This document shows, in pieces, positions 61,743-64,000 of a stretch of 64,000 nt of DNA (positions are counted from its first letter, which is position 1; every line of letters begins with the position of its first letter). The notes under the pieces are model-generated. The model saw nothing but the letters and a program-made list of their open reading frames with translations, did not search any database and had not been told where the DNA came from. A program made the translations under genes and the position numbers. Origin of the DNA: CAVVYV01 sp963818205 (GTDB lineage: Bacteria > Actinomycetota > Thermoleophilia > Solirubrobacterales > 70-9). Where the stretch lies: the NCBI GenBank assembly GCA_963818205.1, contig CAWFRG010000009.1, positions 407,990 through 471,989 on the forward strand, read 5' to 3'.

Positions 61743-63680
61743 GGCGGGCGGCGATCCCGCCGGCCACTCGCAGCGAGCAAGCGATGATCGTCATCATCGG
61801 GTTGACCCCGACCGAGGTCGGCAGCAGGCAGGCATCGGCGACGTAGAGGCCGTCGGTGCCGCGCACGGCGCCACCGGGGTCGGTGACGCTGGTGTCGGGG
61901 TCGGCCCCCATCCGGGCGGTGCTCATCGGGTGGAAGGCCTCGAGTCGCAGATCGGAGGGCTTCAGCGGCGTCGCTTCGAACTCCTCGAGGCGCCCCCGCG
62001 GGACAACCGGCACCGGGCCGACGTTCGGATAGACCTCGGTGGCACCGGCGGCGAAGTGGATCTCGGCAGCGCGGGCGATCCCGAACTGGATCCGGCGCGC
62101 CTCCTCGTCCGTGAGCCGGTAGGAGAGGCGCAGGGAGCCATTGGAGCTCAGGCCGACCCGGCCCTCGGATTCGTCGTGGAGGTGGACGCCGATCGAGGCG
62201 ACGTGGTCGAAGTGGTGAACGCGCTCAGCGAACTCCGCGCCGACCCCCGGTAGCCACTGGGCGCCGAAGGAGAGCGGGGTGAAGGTGGCCTCGAGCAGGA
62301 TCCCCTGGGGCTGCCCATTCGTCGACGTAGTAGCTCTGCATGATCCCTTCCCAGCCGCGCACCTCCTCCGGGTAGCGGGCGCCGATCCAGGCGGCCGGAT
62401 GGATGTGCAGGTGGTGCCCGAGGGCGGGGTGGGTGATCCCCGAGCCAAGGAGCAGCTCCGGGGTGCCGAAGGCGCCTCCGGCGCTGATCACGGTATTTGC
62501 CCGCACCTGCCAGTCGCGGCCGGCCGCGGTATATCCGGCCGCGGTTTTTGTGGCGGCCGATTTTGCTTGGGAGGCTTCCTCCGCGGCCGTGGTCGGCAGC
62601 CCCGCCGGCAGGCGAGCCCGCTGACCCGAGAGCCCTCGGTGAGCACCCGCTGGACCTTGACCCCGGCGCGCACCCGGGCGCCGGCCACGACCGCCCGCGG
62701 CAGGTAGGAGACATGGGCGGCGCGCTTCGCGTCGATCCGGCAGCCGAGCGGGCAGGAGCTGCACTGACCAGGCACGGCATTGCGGGCGATCGGCCCCCGC
62801 TCGCGCCGAGTGCCGCGGCTCCCTCCATGCAGAGCTGGCCGTTTCGTCCCATCCGCTCGGGGTCGACCGGGGTGACCGCCAGCACCTCCTCCGCCTCCCT
62901 CGTAGAGCGGGTCGAGATCCGTCGCCCAGGGAACCCCGGCGTCACGCCATTCGCGCAGGACCTCCGCGGGAGCGCGGAAGCAGGTGCCCGAATTGATCAC
63001 CGTGGTCCCGCCGACGGTGCGCCCGACGGGGACCGGAATCGCCGGCTTCCCCGAGGCGATCGTCATCCCGCCGTCGCGGTAGAGGAGCGGCAGGCCCTCG
63101 AGCGGATCGGTGGGATAGGTCCTGTGGTCGACGTGGGGCCCCGACTCAGACGAGGACGTCGAGCCCCGCCGCCGCCAGCACCGCCGCCGCCGCGGCCCCG
63201 CCGGCACCCGAGCCGACGATCGCGACGTCGCAGTCCTCACCATCGCCAGCGGCTGCAGGTCGCCCACGGCGGGGTCTCAGGCGGGGGGTCCCCTCGCGAA
63301 CGGCGCACCGGGACTCGTAGCCGACCACCGTCCGGACGCGCTCGTCCCGAGCCCAGCCCATATCGCCAGCAGCTTCGCGAGGAGGAGGAGGTCGCGGTAG
63401 GGGGCGAAGCGCGAGCGCTCCATGCTCGCCAGGTACTCCGAGCGGGCCTCGACCCCAGCCGGCTGAAGCGCCAGGGGAAGGGAAGCCACTCAAATAGGCG
63501 TAGGGCGACGAGGACGACCTGCACCGTGCGGGCGGGAGCCGGGCAAGGAACCTCGCGACCGGCTCCGCCACCGGGACCTCCGCCTCGGCCGCCGGCAGGC
63601 CGTCGTCGGCCGGGGCGATCGCCTCAGCGATCGCTCGCAGCGTCCGAAGCTCGGCGGCCCCGAGCCCCGGCGCGCTCCTT
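61678..63680 (-). pseudogene. GMC family oxidoreductase with extra N-terminal helical domain; several frameshifts
   Basis: Glucose-methanol-choline flavoprotein. N-terminal ~130 residues (TLRAIAEAIAPADDGLPAAE, LFEWLPFPWRFSRLG, KLLAIWAGLG) resemble a gluconate-dehydrogenase-subunit-3-like domain. Then VAIVGSGAGGAAAAAVLAAA (FAD), VGRTVGGTTVINSGTCFR, GQCSSCPLGCRIDAKRAAHV, FGTPELLLGSGI, and the active-site end FHPMSTARMGADP and SVGVNPMMTIIACS. At least five frame changes (near 62330, 62600, 62800, 63150 and 63500) lie in the best-conserved parts. Sequence errors or a true pseudogene; 5' limit approximate. Confidence 0.7.
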
Positions 63681-64000
63681 CAGCCGGGCGCCGCCGGGGA
63701 TCCGATCCGGCCGGCGAGGGCGTAGAGGAGCAGCGAGGCGCCGACCAGGGAGCCATCGACGATGCCATTCAGCAGGTAGACGAAGACGTCGTCCTGGACG
63801 AAGAAGACCAGGGAAGTCGCCGACGAGGCCGCCTTGCCCGCCGCGAGCGCCAGCAGCATAAGCCGGTGGCGGACAGGATCGGTTGAGGCGATCCAGGCGA
63901 GCGCGGTGATCACCACCATGTAGGCGAAGCCGAGGGAGAGCTAGAGGCGCTCGTCGGTTTCCGGCGCCGGGGTGAAATCGCCGAAGTTGTCGCCGAACTC
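63680..64000 (-). CDS. Membrane protein, partial at the window edge
   Basis: The minus-strand frame from 63919 reads MVVITALAWIASTDPVRHRL, MLLALAAGKAASSATSLVFF, VQDDVFVYLLNGIVDGSLVG, ASLLLYALAGRIGSPAAPG, with at least two to three membrane helices. Upstream sequence (SLGFAYM before it, then ...PAPETDERL) looks like the same gene with a frame break near 63940, and it continues beyond base 64000. Stop overlaps the start region of the GMC gene. Likely a small membrane partner of the oxidoreductase, by position only. Confidence 0.5.

Overview
The window is a high-GC chromosomal segment of a free-living, aerobic bacterium, most likely an actinobacterium of the Thermoleophilia/Solirubrobacterales type. 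Grounds: dense genes with GC-ending codons, ATGA/GTGA gene overlaps, a GuaB3-type IMP dehydrogenase, a TldD/TldE pair, a GH63-like mannosyl/glucosylglycerate hydrolase, an aa3-type oxidase, and many apparently leaderless genes with a TANNNT box 6-7 nt before the start codon. The taxon is an inference. No rRNA, tRNA or CRISPR array is visible.

Layout. 1-5.4 kb: hydantoinase A (runs off the left edge), a small Cys/His protein, NadB, and a divergent histone-deacetylase-like amidohydrolase. 5.6-17.8 kb: Flp-like pilin, RNase PH, RdgB, cation efflux protein, TldD/TldE, HU, PyrF, a LysM protein, a D,D-carboxypeptidase, a PfkB-type sugar kinase and an FAD monooxygenase. 17.9-21.8 kb: a candidate small RNA, then guaB3-guaA, a zinc-ribbon membrane protein and an M23 peptidase. 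22.1-32.8 kb: rplM-rpsI-glmM-glmS-DUF3352-acpS-nnr-alr-cca, covering translation, amino-sugar and cell-wall precursors, and cofactor repair. 33-43.7 kb: mixed metabolism and regulation (HIT, enoyl-CoA hydratase, TetR and ArsR units, infA, glycoside hydrolase, amidase, secreted proteins). 43.7-49.6 kb: a glycosyltransferase, then ctaC-ctaD-uspA-ctaE. 49.6-50.9 kb: a scar with a duplicated ctaE 3' end and gene fragments. 50.9-64 kb: APC permease, cysK-cysE, pcrA carrying an intein, folD, three tandem small membrane proteins, and a GMC oxidoreductase running toward the right edge.

The most interesting layer lies between and across genes. There is a family of palindromic repeats with a compensatory base change, one copy inserted in frame in the hydantoinase gene. 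There are two long-inverted-repeat (MITE-like) elements of about 165 bp, one with a half copy at acpS, and a REP-like 17-bp stem between nadB and the deacetylase gene. A small RNA with its own extended -10 and terminator precedes guaB. The ctaE 3' end is duplicated in a way that resembles attL/attR. PcrA helicase motif III is split by an intein. Ribosomal protein uS9 has a long acidic N-terminal tail.

Quality caution: from about 22.5 kb onward at least 14 conserved genes are broken by single-base indels (rpsI, glmM, alr, echA, arsR, ctaC, ctaD, pcrA and others), while 1-22 kb shows none. Essential genes are affected, so most are probably sequencing or assembly errors. I give each such gene its full restored span and say where the frame changes.
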